From the NCBI GenBank assembly GCA_018340375.1, contig JAFFJZ010000046.1, forward strand, positions 744,001 through 808,000: a stretch of DNA of 64,000 bases. The letters are read 5' to 3'. Of this stretch, positions 11,269 through 22,301 are shown one piece after another. The stretch is from Gonatopus flavifemur. Lineage: Eukaryota; Arthropoda; Insecta; Hymenoptera; Dryinidae. The position numbers and the translations under genes were made by a program. The notes beneath the pieces are model-generated. The model made no database searches. It was not told where the DNA came from and saw only the letters and a list, made by a program, of their open reading frames with translations. Positions within the stretch are counted from its first letter, which is position 1; each line of letters starts with the position of its first letter.

Positions 11269-13078
11269 CTATCCTAGGTATCCCATTGAAATAGCGATGA
11301 TAGCGATATTCTGAATTGTATTATTTTGTAAAGCGATATAAAAACCATCAAAATGTAACTTCTCCAAAATAACTCGTAGAAAAACCATTGAAAAACTCAA
11401 TTCGATAATTTTTCACATCTTCGAATAATACAATTTTCATAAATGTAATTATTAATGTCCCCTATAAACAAATGAGTGTTGAACTGAAAAATATAAGAAT
11501 TTGTACGAGTAAAATATGTGAATCACTCAAGGAAAGAGAGAGACTCTATTGAGGAAGGATGAAAACCTAAGTAGGTAGGAAGGGAAGTAGGCAGTGTCGA
11601 AACAAAAAAGAAAATGGAGAATTTTCTCCAAGTACAACCCTCTTCAACCAGTAAATACGAATCCCCATTGAAGTGAAACATAGAACTCCCTTCGATTTCT
11701 TTTCTCTCTCACCAATCTTGAACTAACTCGCATGTACTTCACCAAGTCTTGGACCAACCTAATTTCCTCCACTTCAAAATTCTTCCCCACGTTCCACGAA
11801 ACCGAGGTTTCCTCGATAACAAAATTCTTTTCAAAAATCAGACGAAGAATAGGACTAGATAGAGCGTCTCCGTTCTCAACAAGTATCCACGCAAAGTTGT
11901 ATTCTTTCAAATGAAGTATCGAAAAACTGCGAATTATCTATTACAATTCAACTTCAAACTGTGACAACATCTCCAATTCTAATTGCAACGACTTCAAAAA
12001 AAACATTCAGTTCAATTTTGGACGGTCTCCCTACATTCTACAACTCCAACCACGGATTAAAATCGAACTTCATTCAACATCCCTCACTAGTAACTCTAAA
12101 TCGGTAGACTACTATAGACACCGTTGGACCCTAGTTGAGCCATCAAAGTGTTTCATCATTGAAATTCACTTTCATTCCTCTCACAAGTAAGTAGTGAGTA
12201 AAATATACAACATTTTCATTTTTGGAATTTTATATCTTTCACAAAACCCTTGTACTTGAAGCCAATTGTATTTGTTTTTTGCCTTTTAGAGGTATTTGAA
12301 TATATCTCTCCATTCAATTCAACGTGAGCTATGACAATAGAGATCTCATTCCTTCCCTGAATATCCTTTTCTTTTTAATGTATTTTTTCTGTCTTTGAAA
12401 ACTATTCGCACTGTATTTTTGAATACGACTACTGAATAACCCTCAGAGTTATTTCAAAGAGTAAAATCCTCTGGATTCCCTACTTCAGCAAATTCTTTCA
12501 ACAATTTTCTATTAAATTTTATTCTATAGAACCATCCATCCATCAATACGTGAAATCTCACAACTGAGTAACCTTCAGAGTGGATTTCATGTAGAATTCC
12601 TATTATACTTATATTTCCTGGAAATAACTGAATATCTATTGAAAATTTCTTCAAAATTCTCTCTCACGCTGACATTTTTTATGGACTCTCTTCTCCTTTC
12701 TCGAGTGATGAATTATGAGTATTCTCTTCACTTTTCATTTTGAACAACAAATGAATCAACTGAAAATTCTAAAAAAGGAAAAAGGATGTTACAATAAAAA
12801 CAGATTTATTTAGAGCTAATCAGATCCAATCGTTCTTTCATAACGATTATCTATTCAGCTAGAATCCCTCATTCGTGTATTGCCTAAATTCAAAGATGAA
12901 TCCACCTACATTTCAGCATAAAAACGTAACATTCTTCAATTCACAATATCCTCTTCCCAGTCCCCTTGTCTAAGATTATTTTCCTAGCTAAAGTGGGAGT
13001 TTAAAGGGAGCATCGGACTTCGATTCGGTGTTTTCCTTCAACTACCCGTTTGTTATAGAGAAACTGGAAAGTTTTGAC
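11269..13078. other. long AT-rich stretch without recognised genes
   Basis: I find no coding similarity here. The only structure I noticed is a loose two-copy repeat, CTGAATAACCCTCAGAG at about 12432 and CTGAGTAACCTTCAGAG at about 12567, roughly 136 bp apart. Short open frames (11644-11910, 12454-12654) have the low-complexity composition of chance frames. Confidence 0.5.
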
Positions 13079-13940
13079 GTAACAGAATGATTGTAACTTT
13101 TTTATCTTGGGAATATATCCTACAAGCTATATTATCTGAATCTACAGGGTTGAAATTGTGGAACTTTCGCGTATTCTTGACAGTTTTAGCATCTGCAAAA
13201 CGTTGCGCCAATTAATTTTGATTCGAATCATGATTCAAATGTGAGCATGAACTGAAACTTATTTCTTTGAAAAAACTGCTCGCCCATTCGTATAATGTCC
13301 TCGCATTTGTTATGTTTATCGTTGACACGTTGTAAACTCGCTCAATACGCATATCTTGTTACAGATTCTCCTTCACCGTCGTACGCTCCTTTGCCTTGTG
13401 ATGTTGCGAAGAAGTTCCACTCTGCATCGACTCCAAAATCACTATGGTGACAAATCAGATTCATGAAATTGTGCTAATTTTTGTACTGTTGCTGAAGCTT
13501 CAGCTAGTGGAATTTCTGAGGACAGAGTTTGGAACAGAGAATGTTGGGAAGCTGCATTATCTTTCTGATGTTGCGAAGAAGTTCCACTCCGCATCGACTC
13601 CAAAATCACTGTGATTCGGCTCCATTCCACGGCGAAGAAGCGTGTGACGGGGTAGGAGGATCTGTGAGAAGACATGCGTATCAAGCGAGTTTGTAACGTG
13701 TCAACGACGAACATAGCAAATGCGAGGATGTTATACGAATGAGCGAAAAGTTCCTCAAAAGGATAAGTTTCAGCTTCTGCTCACATTTGAATCATGATAC
13801 AAATCAAAATCGATTGGCGCAACGTTTTTCAGATGCTAAAACTGTCAAGAATACGCGACAGTTTCACAATTTTGACCCTGTAGATTCAGATGATATAGCT
13901 TGTAGGATATATATTCCAAGGATGAAGAAGTTACCATCAC
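13079..13940. repeat. fold-back unit with an internal direct repeat
   Basis: Left arm about 13088-13395 and right arm about 13640-13938 are inverted copies, roughly 85% alike by eye. Shared pieces include TTGGCGCAACGTTTT, CTAAAACTGTCAAGAATACGCG and TAGCTTGTAGGATATAT. Between the arms, a 49-bp block starting GATGTTGCGAAGAAGTTCCA occurs twice in the same direction (13399-13447 and 13567-13615), two differences apart. There is no recognisable protein. It is probably a non-autonomous element or the remains of one. Confidence 0.8.
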
Positions 13941-14483
13941 TCGAATGACTAAAAAGACCCGAGTTCATTCCTCGGTGTTCGCAGAGCATAGGCTTAGGCG
14001 CTCAACGTAGAGTAAACTTGCATCGATGAAAATTGATGCTGAGTGACAGAATGAGTCGTGGATTCAAATGTTTCTGCAGATTCTCATAGTGGAAGGTTCG
14101 AGCAACATTTTGCGCCCGGAATCCAAAAGTCTGAAGCATAAGAACATTGTTGAAAATCCAATTGTTTATTCAATTGTTTCAAATGAATGGGTAATCAAAT
14201 GGATTGACAAGTATGGTTTATGTCATTTGAAAGTACAAACTTTCAAGAATCTCTCATAGAATTTTCATAACATCCTGTTGAAAAGTCCCCAAGTGATTGA
14301 TTCTCCAATTAAAAGTGATTGAAGTATTCAAGCACCCGTATAAACAATAAAAATTGAAATTTTCCAAAATCCCCCGAGGATATGTTTAGGATTGGTATAA
14401 GCATTCATTCGATCCATGTTTCAAAAGAATCGATGACCCAGTGGTTTCTGGGGGTGTTCATTCGGTGGGTTTTGTCTCGAAAA
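13941..14483. other. spacer without recognised features
   Basis: No gene or repeat family is apparent. The stretch contains a few G/T-rich pieces near 14440-14470 just before the RTE fragment begins. Confidence 0.5.
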
Positions 14484-15421
14484 TAGGAATAGAGGGTCAA
14501 AAAGAAGAAGCATAAATTGAAAGAGGGGTGAGACAAAGATGCTCACTATCGCCATTGATTTCCAATTTGTACATAGAAGAAGCGATGAACGAAGTGAAGG
14601 ATCGAGTGCAATTGAAATTACAGATTCGAGGAGAAAATGTAAGCATGTTGAGATTTGCGGATGACATAGCTATATTAGCTACGAGTGGTGCTGAGTTAGA
14701 AAATATCCGCAACACCATGGAAACAATATTACTGGAGGAATATTGTATGAATATGAATAAGGACGAAAAAGAATCCATGATTTGTACACCAGCGCAAACA
14801 TCAAGAAGAGCGGAAATCAAAATAGATGCAGAGATAATTCAGCAAGTCAAAGAATTTAAATATCTAGGGAGCATCATTACAGAGAACGGCTAAAGCAAGA
14901 GAGATATAAGAGCAAGAATAGCACAAGAAAAACAGGCGTTTCACCAAAAGGAACACTCACAATGTTCGAAGAATATTAGTTCAGCAGTAAGGGAAGAATT
15001 CTTGAAGAGTTACGTTTGGAGCACAGCATTATATGGTTGCGAAACATGGACAATTGGAAAAACGGACCAACGAAGAGTTAAGGCTTTTGGAATGTGGTGT
15101 TATAGAAGGATGCTCAGAAGAAAGTGGATGAAGAAAGTAGAGGATAAAGAAGTACTTCAGGAGGTAAATGTAAAAAGAAGTCTTTTGAGACATGCAGTGA
15201 AAATAAGAAGTCATCAGATAGAACAGACATTAAGGCATGATAGCTCATTGAGAACAATATTGGAAGGAAAAATGAATGGTGAAACTCGAAAAGGTAGACC
15301 TAGATTAAGTCATATGGAGAAAATTAAACAAGATAAGGGTTGTCGTGAATATTCAGAAATCAAGCGTGTAGCGGATAATAGACAGGGTTGGAGGATTCCA
15401 TTAGACCAGTCATAAGACTAA
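14484..15421 (+). pseudogene. RTE-type reverse transcriptase fragment
   Basis: The 3' part of an RTE-type non-LTR element, the same family as the long copy at 49560-52145. It begins inside the palm domain (IEIEGQK), continues through RGVRQRCSLSPL and the catalytic FADD at about 14658-14669, and ends with the family's C-terminal GCETWTIGKTDQRR and KGRPRLSHMEKIKQDKGC blocks. A stop (about 14891-14893) and a small length change at about 14890-15000 break the frame. The element's 3' end, normally GACCAGTCATAAGACTGATTACTTC, is cut at GATTACT by element B. Confidence 0.9.
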
Positions 15422-15780
15422 TTACTAGGGTGGGTCGAAAAAAGTCAAAATTTTTCTTCCGGAACGCTTGAGTGCGGAAAAGTTGTCTTCTGTCATGAGA
15501 AAAAAAATGACATCAGAAAAATCGAAATCGGTCAACATCTTCCGTTCGCGCATCGTACTCAAAGTTTATGAAAAAATGATAAAATCACGATATTTTCGTA
15601 AATTTTCAAATTGAACTAGGACTTTCAAAATGCACACGCTCTAATTTTTTATGCTTGTTTTATGTTGTAATTAACCGAAATAAATTAAATTTAGATCAAT
15701 ATCCTAATTTTCTCCGTTCGCGCAACGTATTAGAAAAAACAGGAATTCCTCAACTCTTCGCCCGTTTTGCCAGAAAAAAA

Positions 15781-15851
15781 CGACCCAGAACTCACCACGA
15801 GGAGGTGATTGCACTTTGAGTTCCACCCACATCCTACCCAACCAACCATCC
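15781..15851 (-). other. copy in B of the A/B conserved block
   Basis: Partner of 2971-3046, with the shared CTCGTGGTGAGTTCTG core. It lies downstream of the transposase frame in both elements. Confidence 0.55.
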
Positions 15852-15876
15852 AATCCTTAGGTGTGGTATTTACATG

Positions 15877-15950
15877 ATACACTCAAAAAACGGTTTGGTT
15901 AGGTCAACCGACCGTTCGGTGGGCCCTGCCAAACTGTTTTTTGAGTGTAT
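15877..15950. mobile_element. 74-bp hairpin MITE in element B
   Basis: A near-perfect hairpin with arms ATACACTCAAAAAACGGTTT and its inverse (one mismatch over about 22 bp) around a 30-bp GC-richer loop. The arms end in TA, fitting a TA-target family, though the TA could belong to the arm itself. Confidence 0.75.
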
Positions 15951-15998
15951 GTATACAATGTTTCCCCATTGATTAGGATTCAGTGGCTCACCGTTTTT

Positions 15999-18360
15999 TT
16001 ACCCTTTCTTTTGTATACTTCCGACACATTTGAAGTCTGATTTTTGAGAGAAATTGGGCATAATCGATCTAGACATTAGTGTTGATCGAATGTAACCGTC
16101 TCTAGCTTCATGTCCACATACTTCATTTGAGGCTTCTGTCACAAGTTTAACACACCTCTCGACAGCCCGGGTGTGACAGGTAAACTTTTGTATGCCTCCG
16201 ATGGACTCAGGATGGATGAGTGATCTAATATCATCTTCACATAGGTCCCGCAGCATTGGGGGAGGATACAACATACAAGAATTCCAACAATCATTTCAGT
16301 GTAATCGGAAGCTTGTAAGTTTACTTTCGGCAGCACGAAATTCCTAACAGTTTTCTTCTTAGGAATGGTTTGTCTTGCCTTGAAGATTCTCCTGTATCCA
16401 AGCTCCCGAATGTGTTTCCTTTCATCGACAATCATTGCCAACAGAACATTCTCTGGGTGTGCAAAGAACGCATTTCGTTCAATTACTGGATTGATCACTT
16501 GAAGTAATTCGTCAGATAAATACCGTGATGTTTGGATTGCTTGGAAAACATGTTTCGGCCCGTCAGTGTAATATTTGCTCTTTTTTATGGCAAACCACCC
16601 GGGCATGTATGATTTTAGGATGGAGATGACTATTTTTTTCAAGTTTTTGGATGGATCTGATGAACTTATGTACAATCTAAGTACTCTGTTGGCCGCAGTT
16701 AGCCATCTTGAATGGGACAACGGACCAGGGTCCCGAATTGCGAAGTCTTCTGGACAATGTCCCGAGCTGATTGCATTTGAAACGTCCAACAAATACTGCT
16801 GGTCTCTGCTCAGCGTATTCCTGTCTATATCAGGAATCGAAAAATCTATGGGTTCATAATCAACCACAGGGAGTTTTCCACAGCAAGTGAGAAGCTGCCC
16901 GATTGGTCCAGTAAAAGACTTAGGCCCTGCAGTTTGACCGTCAATATGTCGAAAAAGGTGGCGCGAAGGAAGTTCGTCAAAATGCAGGAGGCATATACTC
17001 CACTGTAGTGGGCGTCCTACATGCAGTTCTAGTCGGTGGATGACACCATTCCTCCAGCCAGTGTTAGTTACAGTGCCATCACACCCGATTACTTCTAGTT
17101 TTTCCAGTGATATTGACAGTTCAGACAAACGAGAAATAATGCTCCGAGTTATCTCGACTGAAGAACTCGAGGAAGGAGATATATGTCCAATATTGATCCA
17201 GATCCCTGAATAAGAGAAAAGTGTTCTTCTTTGATATTCCTGCGAAATTGCTTGGCATTCAATTTCTCGACAAACAAAGTATCGTCTCTTCGACCGTCAA
17301 AGAAAAGACCCCAACTTTCCTCAGGAGGTGTGAATTGACTCTTCAAATCATTTCTGACACGACTCTTGTCTCTTCTGATTTTACATTTGTCAACCACATC
17401 AGAATAATCTGTGACGGTTATCATCCCAACGTCTTGCAGAACACTTGACGCTATGGCAGTTGTTGTCCGATCAGAAACTCCAAACCGATCACTGTTTAAT
17501 GCTACTGCGCTAAGTTTGATCCTCATCTGACAATCGGGTTCTTTAGTCGATGTACTTGGTTTATACGCATCCTCCGAGACTTCAGGAGAACTGTGTTCAT
17601 CAATTTCCGAGTAATCGCTAACTCCTATTTCAGAAACTTTTTCGCCAATCAGTGCTCGCTGAAGATCGCGAGATTTCCACTTGGCCTTCTGGGTGATTTT
17701 TTTGGTAACTATCTTGCCTACAGATCCCATTTTTCCCAAACCGTAATTTCTTTGAAGAAACATGAACCTTAACTCAAGAGCAGGAATTTTCTTCATTCTT
17801 AGACATGAGCAATCAATTAGAATCGCACATTGACATGCATCTGGTGTTCTTTTGCATGTACAGTCCACCGTAATAGGGCATTTACAAGCAGCGATGTCAA
17901 AAAGTGAAGTAGCTTCAAGTTTAAAGTTCGTTAATCTTGCTTGAAATGGAGTCTTATCTTTATCACGTTCGTATGATTTCCTCATTCTATAATAAGAATG
18001 GTGATAAATCTTGATAAGATCTACAATTCGGCAATCAGACAACGTAGGAGTAGATGCTTTATCATATAAACATTTCATTTGATTCGCTACTTTAGTGGCT
18101 ACTTTAGAAAAATTTACATTCTTGTTGTTTGTTTCGAGAAACAACTTGTATCTCTCTTCAAAACAGCATCGGAGAACACATTCATATGTTGGGAGTTTGT
18201 TAGGGAGGGAACTTCTTGGGTGACCAAATATAGGGCAGTCAAACTCTTTTTTAGAGTCGGCAATCACACTCCTAGTGAGTATAGTTTGTGACACATTCAG
18301 CGTTAGATAATGTTGTAGGGATGAACAAAACAATGCACAGCACCGACACACACGGCACAC
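15999..18360 (-). pseudogene. element B transposase-like protein, two frameshifts
   Basis: Three frames on the minus strand make one protein homologous to that of element A. Frame one (18360-17149) contains the four-CxC cysteine cluster (CKCPITVDCTC, then ACQC and DCSC) and the block DRFGVSDRTTTAIASSVLQDVG. Frame two (17128-16139) has the Asp motif VIGCDGTVTNTGW, LLHFDELPSRHL, and the block SRWLTAANRVLRLYIS. Frame three (16274-15999) supplies the C-terminus with FTCHTRAVERCVKLVT. The first shift lies near 17195. The second is in a C5 run near 16265, where one extra C would restore the frame. About 50% of residues match element A, so A and B are separate families rather than recent copies. Confidence 0.78.
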
Positions 18361-18454
18361 ACAATGTCAAAGCCTTTAGCAGGAGTAAAAGACCAGCTAT
18401 GATTATTGAATTATGTTACCTTATAATCTATTCGGAGTTTGAACTCACAATAGA

Positions 18455-19341
18455 AAGTCAATAGAAAGCCTCCATTCTTCACTCCTGTGAATGTTTGGTT
18501 CCAAGAAATTCATAAGACCTTGGATATTCATGCAGTAGATGAGAGATTCTTCTTTCTTGAAGAAAGGAAGGAAGTCTTTTTCCCAATTCCGGAAAGCTGT
18601 GAGATTCGACGCAAGATATTCTGCAGCATCTTTCGTTAACCCCAAGTCCCCCACAATATCATTCAAGTTGTTCTGACTTCATGGTTCTACAGGCCGGTCT
18701 CCTTTGAACCGATCATTAACTTCATCACCGTCAGAATTTGAGTCGATGTCACTCTCAGTCTCAGTACTGTTTGAATCTTCAGTTGGCTCATCACCATCCA
18801 TTTGAATTCCATCTTCGATTCCATCACTTTTGAGATCCATTTCAATATCACTGACCGAAATAACATCGATATCATTTTAAATTGGTGGAGTAAAGGATGG
18901 AGTAGTCGCATATACAGCATGGTTTGAGGTCAACATACCTTTAAATTCAATCATGCGAATATGGCAATCCGCTTGAGTTTCAGGCTTTTCCCACACAGCA
19001 GGAAATTTCATGGAATCCTTGGCACTCGAATTGGGTGATTGACGATTCAATATGTCCCTGCATTCGCCACAGATACTGCTTGGTACACATGTATCGCCTT
19101 TGCAACTTGCAACCCGCGATGGAAAAGCAGACTCACATTTATCCTCGTATTGTGAGAAAAGTCTACGCTTTTTTCGCGATTCAAACTTCCCACATACATG
19201 ACAGAACATGGAATTGTCCTTGTTACAGGTGTGAATGGAGGAATCTGGAATGTCCATATCATATTTCGTAGATGTACTCATCGTGTGGTTGCTGGTTCTA
19301 TCATCAGGAGCTACCTCAAGTTTTACACCGCACTGACTCAA
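18455..19341 (-). pseudogene. left inverted copy of an unassigned transposase gene (5' part)
   Basis: It begins MSQCGVKLEVAPDD at 19341 and contains a probable zinc-binding domain: FCHVCGKFESRKKRRLFSQ, then SCKGDT and ICGEC. The frame is open to 18877 (stop after SFTPPI), then continues in the same order as the right copy to LNDIVGDLGLTKDAAEYLAS before ending at the palindrome edge. It keeps a CAA (Gln) and a CCA (Pro) codon where the right copy has stops, so the two copies decayed independently after the duplication. Confidence 0.8.
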
Positions 19342-20843
19342 AACAACTTCAAATCTTTTTCAGTATAAGATGACGGATAGAAGTAGGTAGATAAAAGTTT
19401 ACCCAAATTCATGAAATTTTTTTCACGACTATTCAATGAAATATTCGATTTCTCCCAAAAAATTGTTTTCTCTCAGTGTGTTGCAAGTTCGGAACACATC
19501 CCTTAGGGAACAGGGACCTACTTCTGCCGTTCGTATTCTGTTTGCTCTTCGAATTTCAAAATATTTTTTCAACTCTGAAGAAGAGTCAGGATTCCGCCTG
19601 GTTTTTCCTGGTCTCCTATACTTTTGCCACTCAGGCCTTATTCATACCCCAGAACTCACCAGGGGAACCCTGACTCTTCTTCAGAGTTGAAAAAATATTT
19701 TGAAATTCGAAGAGAAAACAGAATACGAACGGCAAAAGTTGGTCCCTGTTCCCTAAGGTATGTGTTCCGAACATGCAACACACTGAGAGAAAACAATTTC
19801 ATGGGAGAAATCAAATATTTCATTGAATAGTCGTGAAAAAAATTTCATGAATTTGGGTAAACTTTTATCTACCTACTTCTATCCGTCATCTCATACTGAA
19901 AAGGATTTGAAGTTTTTTTGAGTCAGTGCGGTGTAAAACTTGAGGTAGCTCCTGATGATAAAACAAGCAACCACACGATGAGTACATCTACGAAATATGA
20001 TATGGACATTCCAGATTCCTCCATTCACACCTGTAACAAGGACAATTCCATGTTCTGTTACGTATGTGGGAAGTTCGAATCGCAAAAAAAGCGTAGACTT
20101 TTTTCATAATACGAGGATGAATATAAGTCTGTTCTTCCATCGTGGGTTGCAAGTTGCAAAGGCGATACATGGGTATCAACCAGTATCTGTGGCAAATGCA
20201 GTAACATATTGAATCGTCAATCACCCAATTCGAGTGCCAAGGATTCCATGAAATTTCCTGCTGTGTGGAAAAAGCCTGAAACTCAAGCGGATTGCCATAT
20301 TCACATGATTGAATTGAGAGGTATGTTGACCTCAAACCATGCTGTATATGCGACTACTTCATCCTTTACTCCACCAATTTATTATGATATCGATGTTATT
20401 TCGGTCAGTGATATTGAAGTGGATCTCAAAAGTGATGGGATCGAAGATGTAATTCAAATGGATGTTGATGAGTGAACTGAAGATTCAAACAGGACTGAGA
20501 CTGAGAGTGACATTGACTCAAATTCTGACGGTGATAAAGTTAATCAGCGGTTCAAAGGAGACCGGCCTGTAGAACCATGGAGTCAAAACAAATTGAATGA
20601 TATTGTGGGGGACTTGGGGTTAGCGGAAGATGCTGCAGAATATCTTGCGTCGAATCTCAAGGAGGATGGACTTCTGGCTAAAGGTACATGTGTCACAGCT
20701 TTCCGGAATCAGGAAAAAGACTTCCTTCCTTTCTTCAAGAAAGAAGAATCTCTCATCTACTGCATGAATATCCAAGGTCTTATGAATTTCTTGGAACCAA
20801 ACATTTACAGGAGTGAAGAATGGAGGCTTTCTATTGACTCTTC
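18455..20843. repeat. 2.4-kb palindrome of two inverted gene copies
   Basis: Left arm 18455-19601 and right arm 19659-20843 are inverted copies about 94% alike, separated by only 57 bp. Each arm holds the 5' part of the same transposase-like gene, so the genes point away from each other. At the outer left end the arm stops within a 9-bp microhomology (AATAGAAAG repeated at the junction) and abuts element B. The left arm lacks 36 bp present on the right (about 20664-20699), between TCA repeats. Confidence 0.93.
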
Positions 20844-21777
20844 CACCCGCAGTCTGAAAGTAGTACTCTTACACAATACTAATCAGTTAGCTTCGGTACC
20901 AATAGGCTATTCCGTAAATATGACTGAAGAATACCAGTCATTGAAGCTAATCCCTGAAAAAATAGAATATACGGAACATAACTGGCAGATTTGCGGAGAT
21001 CTCAAGATTATGACAATCCTTCTAGGGCAGCAGAGTGGTTTCACGAGGCATCCATGCTTTTTATGCCTTTGGAATAGTCGAGATCGCGAAAAGCATTACA
21101 TAAACCACGAATGGACTGCTGGAGCCTCTTCAGTTCCTGGCTCGGGGAATATTCTGCACGATCCTCTAGTACCACCCACAAAAGTTCTTCTTCCTCCGCT
21201 CGATATAAAGCTCGGCTTGGTAAGACAATTTGTGAACGCACTAGACAAAGAGGGGACGACTTTCATGTACATCCGAAGGAAGTTTCCAAACAAATCAGAT
21301 GCTAAAGTCAAAGAAGGAATTTTCGATGGGCCGGAAATTCGGAAGCTTTTGCTCGACATCGAATTCATTCAATCAATGAGTGCTAAAGAAAGAAAAGCTT
21401 GGCTTAGTTTCAAAAGTATAGTGGAGAATTTCTTAGGCAATAAAAGAAGTTCAAACTACAAGGAAGGATTAAAAAAACTACTGTTAAACTATAAGAAACT
21501 TGGTTGCCTGATGAACTTGAAATTACACTTCCTCGAATCTCATGTAGATTATTTCCCGGAGAAATTAGGGGACTATAGTGAGGAGCAAGGTGAAAGGTTT
21601 CACCAGGACCTGAAGGAAATGGAGCAGCGTTATCAGGGTCAATGGGATGTCAAGATGTTGGCAGATTACTGTTGGAATTTGAAGAGAGATTTGCCGGAAC
21701 AGAAGGGAGCCAACAAGAGGCAACCTCTTAGAAGATCGTTTGAGAGCAAGAGAGTTCGCTATCATAGGAAGAAATAA
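19918..21777 (+). pseudogene. unassigned transposase-like protein, right copy
   Basis: The gene starts at 19918 and ends at 21777, about 620 residues with two in-frame stops: TAA at 20107-20109 and TGA at 20473-20475. The last 394 codons (from 20593) are uninterrupted. Features in order are an N-terminal zinc-binding domain (FCYVCGKFES, SICGKC), an acidic Asp/Glu/Ser-rich linker, and a catalytic-looking core. The core has NWQICGDLKIMTILLGQQ, a CFLCLWNSRDRE zinc knuckle and HFLESHVDYFPEKLGDYSEE followed by QGERFHQDLKEME. It ends in a basic tail. The motifs match a protein type I have seen repeatedly in arthropods as uncharacterised. A DDE transposase role (CGDLK Asp, SEEQGE Glu) is inference. 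Confidence 0.72.
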
Positions 21778-21780
21778 ATG

Positions 21781-21948
21781 CCGAATCGTGAGAGGCGAGG
21801 GGACTCACATTAATCAAGCACCCCGAACCGTGAGAGGCAAGGGGACTCACGTTAACCAAGCACTCCGAATCGTGAGAGGCGAGGGGACTCACTTTAATCA
21901 AGCACTCCGAATCGTGAGAGGCAAGGGGACTCACGTTAACCAAGCACC
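21781..21948. repeat. four 42-bp tandem repeats
   Basis: Units start at 21781, 21823, 21865 and 21907 and read CCGAATCGTGAGAGGCGAGG then GGACTCACRTTAAYCAAGCA. They begin right after the stop of the transposase-like gene. The alternate units 1/3 and 2/4 resemble each other most, so a two-unit block was probably duplicated. No unique spacers separate them, so this is not a CRISPR-like array. Confidence 0.92.
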
Positions 21949-22301
21949 CAGAAAGGAACAGAAACCTACTACGTCTACGCCGTTGTTCCTGGGTGACGCT
22001 AAGAGTAGAATCGAATCATGAATGCATCTGATATTCCTATTTCATGAAGTATTGACGTCCACAACGTAGGATACTGTTTGACCTGTTGAATCAACAAGTG
22101 ATTGACTTTGGATCATTGGAATTTTGAGTATTGAGCCCATGAAAACTTTGGTTCTCCTCTTTTTTCCGAAATCGTTTGCGTAATTCACTGAGAACCAACT
22201 TTCGTATGGATCCTGCTAGGTTCCCCTGAATGATTGTACGGGAGTGTGAGGAGGTAATCGAGTGAGTGGATATTGTGTTTGTTGTAGTGTTTTATGGTTT
22301 C
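21949..22301. other. spacer without recognised features
   Basis: Ordinary mixed sequence between two repeat arrays. The 3' end of the preceding element should lie here, but I cannot place it. Confidence 0.4.

Larger units (their letters stand above)
15422..18454 (-). mobile_element. element B: diverged relative of element A
   Basis: It starts CTAGGGTGGGTCG at about 15424, the same terminal CTAGGGTGG as element A. The internal blocks AGTGCGGAAAAGTTG and the CGCGCAT-CTCAAAGTTT stretch come in the same order. It inserted into the 3' end of an RTE copy. The gene lies on the minus strand and is related to that of A. The other end is missing: sequence upstream of the gene stops at 18454, where the 2.4-kb palindrome begins, so no right TIR is seen. 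Confidence 0.82.

Noticed and set aside
21781..21948. CRISPR-like appearance of evenly spaced 42-bp repeats
   Set aside because: The units are directly adjacent with no unique spacers, and the genome is eukaryotic.
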